20,629 bases of DNA from Pelargonium nanum. Taxonomy: Eukaryota; Streptophyta; Magnoliopsida; Geraniales; Geraniaceae. The stretch is taken from NCBI GenBank assembly GCA_036897485.1, contig JAYMTF010001915.1, positions 1-20,629 on the forward strand. Reading direction: 5' to 3'. The first letter of the stretch is position 1, and every line of letters begins with the position of its first letter. Shown in pieces: positions 18,701 to 20,629 of the stretch. The translations under genes and the position numbers were made by a program. The notes beneath the pieces are model-generated. The model saw only the letters and a program-made list of their open reading frames with translations. It ran no database searches and was not told the DNA's origin.

Positions 18701-19682
18701 ATGGAAAATTTTCATGATTCGAATGTTCAACCTTCTGTCTCTGAGAAAATGGAATCAAGTGAGCCTTTTCGTGTTGATTTGTTCTCTACTTCTCTCTTTT
18801 TTCTCATCAGCTAGATTTATGAATACAAAATCTTCCTGTATCTAATCTGCTTTATGTATATTTGTTTGTGACGAAGACTTGATGTGATAGTTGATAAAAA
18901 TTTCACTGTATACTTGATTTTATTTCCATGTTAACATTCTCTGTTTTAATTCTGTATTTGGTATCACATTGCAGGACCTAGCAATAAAGCAGTTGAAATA
19001 CATAATGAATCACGAAAACACATTATTGAGAACCGAACACCAGCAGAAGAAAATCTCGAGGATGTGCCATTACCACCCTTCAAGAAGAGACGCAAGACCG
19101 CTCAGGGCTACAATCACCCTGTCCCCAAGAACATAAACATGGAAGACCACCTATCCGAGGCCTTTGCCAGAGTATGTATTTTAAATCGTATTATCCATAT
19201 ATTATTTTGCAAGAATAATTTGTTCTTACGGATTACATTATAATTTCCTTATTTTGTGATTTGCAGATAAGCAGACTTGATGATGAAAGAGCCCTTGAAA
19301 ACCAGGGTAAGTTTCATTTGGTTAATTCAGTAATACATAACTTGTCTGTATTTGTGTAAAGTTTACAAATGAAGCATACATTTATTTGGTCAACATTGTT
19401 TTGGCAGGTTCGACATCAAAAAGTGAAGAGAGAAGGAGAGGCCGGATAGAGTGGTTCAACAAAGATCGGGGTTATGGAAACATAATTCCGATCAATGGGG
19501 GAGAGAAGGTCTTTTTCCATGCGTCGGACGTCAACTCGGACGAGGGAGTGGAGGCCGGAGAGGTCGTGGAGTACCAGCTGATGGATTGCAACCACAGGAA
19601 GTTGCAAGCCATCAATGTGACCATACCTCAGCTTAGTGAGGAGGAACAAAGGCTGAGGTCCCCTTGGAGGACATATAGATAA
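18701..19682 (+). CDS. Small nuclear protein with a divergent cold-shock domain, 4 exons
   Basis: Exons 18701-18758, 18975-19171, 19267-19306 and 19408-19682 are joined by GT-AG introns. They sum to 570 nt, giving 189 aa plus stop, and every junction preserves frame. Residues 1-50 are polar. A basic motif KKRRK at 56-60 is a likely nuclear localisation signal. A short helix-forming segment follows (about 74-100, NMEDHLSEAFARISRLDDER). A cold-shock (OB-fold) domain spans about 109-170, from RGRIEWFNKDRGYGNIIP through EKVFFHASDV to LQAINVT. Cold-shock domains bind single-stranded RNA or DNA through RNP1 (KGFGFI) and RNP2 (VFVHFS). Here RNP1 is RGYGNI and RNP2 is VFFHAS, so one aromatic in each is replaced (N123, A137). 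Known plant CSPs have an N-terminal domain plus Gly-rich, CCHC-knuckle tails; this one has a C-terminal domain and no knuckles. The fold call is strong; function is unknown. Confidence 0.85.
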
Positions 19683-19695
19683 TGATGTTTGTTTT

Positions 19696-19716
19696 ATTTT
19701 TTATTTTTTATTTTTT
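19696..19716. repeat. (ATTTTTT)3 repeat in the 3' UTR
   Basis: Three exact 7-bp units begin 14 bp after the stop codon of the cold-shock-domain gene. The U-rich run would lie in its 3' UTR. Confidence 0.8.
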
Positions 19717-19719
19717 AAC

Positions 19720-20229
19720 ATTTTGATATTAGTAGTTGAATATAACAATTCTTGTATAGATTTAGGTAGTAGGAAATAGATAATTATGTATGATGTTCTT
19801 GTACATGTTGTACTACATTCGATTGATAGTAAACGTTATTTTACCGTTATAAAAAGTCAACTTACTTTTCAACTATGTTTGTTTTATATTCTTAAATACA
19901 ATATTTATCATTAATGCTAGTAATAATTAATAATTGCACAAATAAATAATTTTATATAATTTTTTAATTTGGTGAAAAACTTTACAAATATATTTAAACG
20001 GAATTATTATATTAAAAAAATGAAAAAATGGGAATTGACAAGTGAGTATCCATGGGCCTATAAGAATGGCCCAGAGCATTTATATGGGGTTTGTACAGAG
20101 GCTTTACAGAATGGGCTTTAATGTCTTTGGGGCCCATAAGTGAAAGCCCAGCACCAGCAGAAATGGATAGTATTTGTATTTTTAATTTTGTAGGGGTCAA
20201 ACTGAAATTGTAAACTGTTGTGGGGTGGT
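19720..20229. other. 3' UTR and intergenic sequence
   Basis: TGTA-rich sequence to about 19810 (cttgtatag, cttgtacatgttgtac) fits the polyadenylation zone of the upstream gene. The remainder is AT-rich with no recognised element. Confidence 0.4.
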
Positions 20230-20400
20230 AAAAATAAGCGTCCAGACACGTGTAGTATCTGGTGGGGTCCACTTTGTAAGTTGTCGCTTTCGCGGTTCAA
20301 ACTTGAAACCGACCGGCCGTCTCTTTATGTTTCTGTTGGCACTGTCAGTTTCTCCTCTGGTCACGTGCCCAATCAAAAAAGGAAACTTTTTTTTTTTTTA
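20230..20400. promoter_or_regulatory. G-box/CCAAT-rich promoter-like patch
   Basis: GC-richer than its surroundings, with two G-box cores CACGTG (20247-20252 and 20362-20367), a CCAAT box at 20369-20373 and ggtggggtccac resembling a TCP site. This is typical of a plant promoter, but no gene follows before the window ends and the flanks hold repeat sequence. The direction is unknown. Confidence 0.3.
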
Positions 20401-20493
20401 AAAACCTGGAAAGCTTATCACAGCTAGCGACACGCGGGTCACTCATACATGCCCGACGTTACTCCCCCAATAACTTTATGAAAAATGCTAAAC

Positions 20494-20608
20494 GTACAAA
20501 AAATTTGTACAAATTTTTCTGTACAAAGTGATATGGCAATCTATGTGGTGGAGTTTTTTTTCGTATTTTCGTAGTTTAAAATTAATTATAACGAATAATA
20601 ACCCGACA
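20494..20608 (+). repeat. Dispersed repeat, right copy, preceded by a perfect inverted repeat
   Basis: 20531-20608 matches 468-546 in the same orientation (tggcaat, gtgg, then cgtattttcgtagtttaaaa and ttaatt). Just before it, gtacaaa-aaa-tttgtac (20494-20510) is a perfect 7-bp inverted repeat, with another gtacaaa at 20521-20527. The left copy lacks this part. Probably a piece of a non-autonomous transposon. Confidence 0.55.
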
Positions 20609-20629
20609 CATATGATACCACCACCCTCC

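Noticed and set aside
1..20629. CRISPR array, bacterial operon or viral insertion
   Set aside because: No spaced direct repeats of the CRISPR kind and no bacterial-type gene packing. The retroelement pieces are ordinary plant LTR and non-LTR relics, not viral genes.

Overview
The window is nuclear DNA of a flowering plant, most likely a eudicot. It has an AT-rich intergenic background, short exons with GT-AG introns, three plant-specific protein genes and several relics of plant retroelements. I cannot name the species from sequence alone. It starts on a HindIII site (aagctt), as a genomic library insert would.

Layout. At 1-199 is the 3' edge of a Ty1/copia element (end of pol, polypurine tract, probable short LTR). 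At 200-3342 is AT-rich intergenic sequence leading to a pyrimidine-rich leader. At 3343-4011 (+) is a complete single-exon ALOG/LSH transcription regulator gene. At 4012-7035 is intergenic sequence with a GC-richer relic island (4795-5280) and a small 5'-truncated SINE flanked by an 11-bp target duplication (6483-6640). At 7036-11675 (-) is a complete seven-exon gene of the CHUP1-like family, closest in memory to IPGA1, encoding 791 aa; its first intron holds a small inverted-repeat element. At 12541-16155 is a gene graveyard: three separate RNase H ends of non-LTR retrotransposons (two on +, one on -) around a decayed PPR gene copy resembling EMB2279/DG1. At 16455-16889 are two compact repeats: a 3 x 21-bp array of palindromes and a 128-bp direct repeat. 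At 18701-19682 (+) is a complete four-exon gene for a small, probably nuclear protein with a divergent cold-shock domain. The right end has a G-box/CCAAT-rich patch and a repeat that also occurs near the left end.

The three intact genes face different ways and share no pathway that I can see: organ-boundary transcription (LSH), cytoskeleton and cell-shape control (CHUP1/IPGA1-like), and nucleic-acid binding (cold-shock domain). The exon models were built by hand. Every junction used has GT and AG at the intron ends, and the summed exon lengths stay in frame. The least described item is the cold-shock-domain gene. No convincing new multi-gene system was found.
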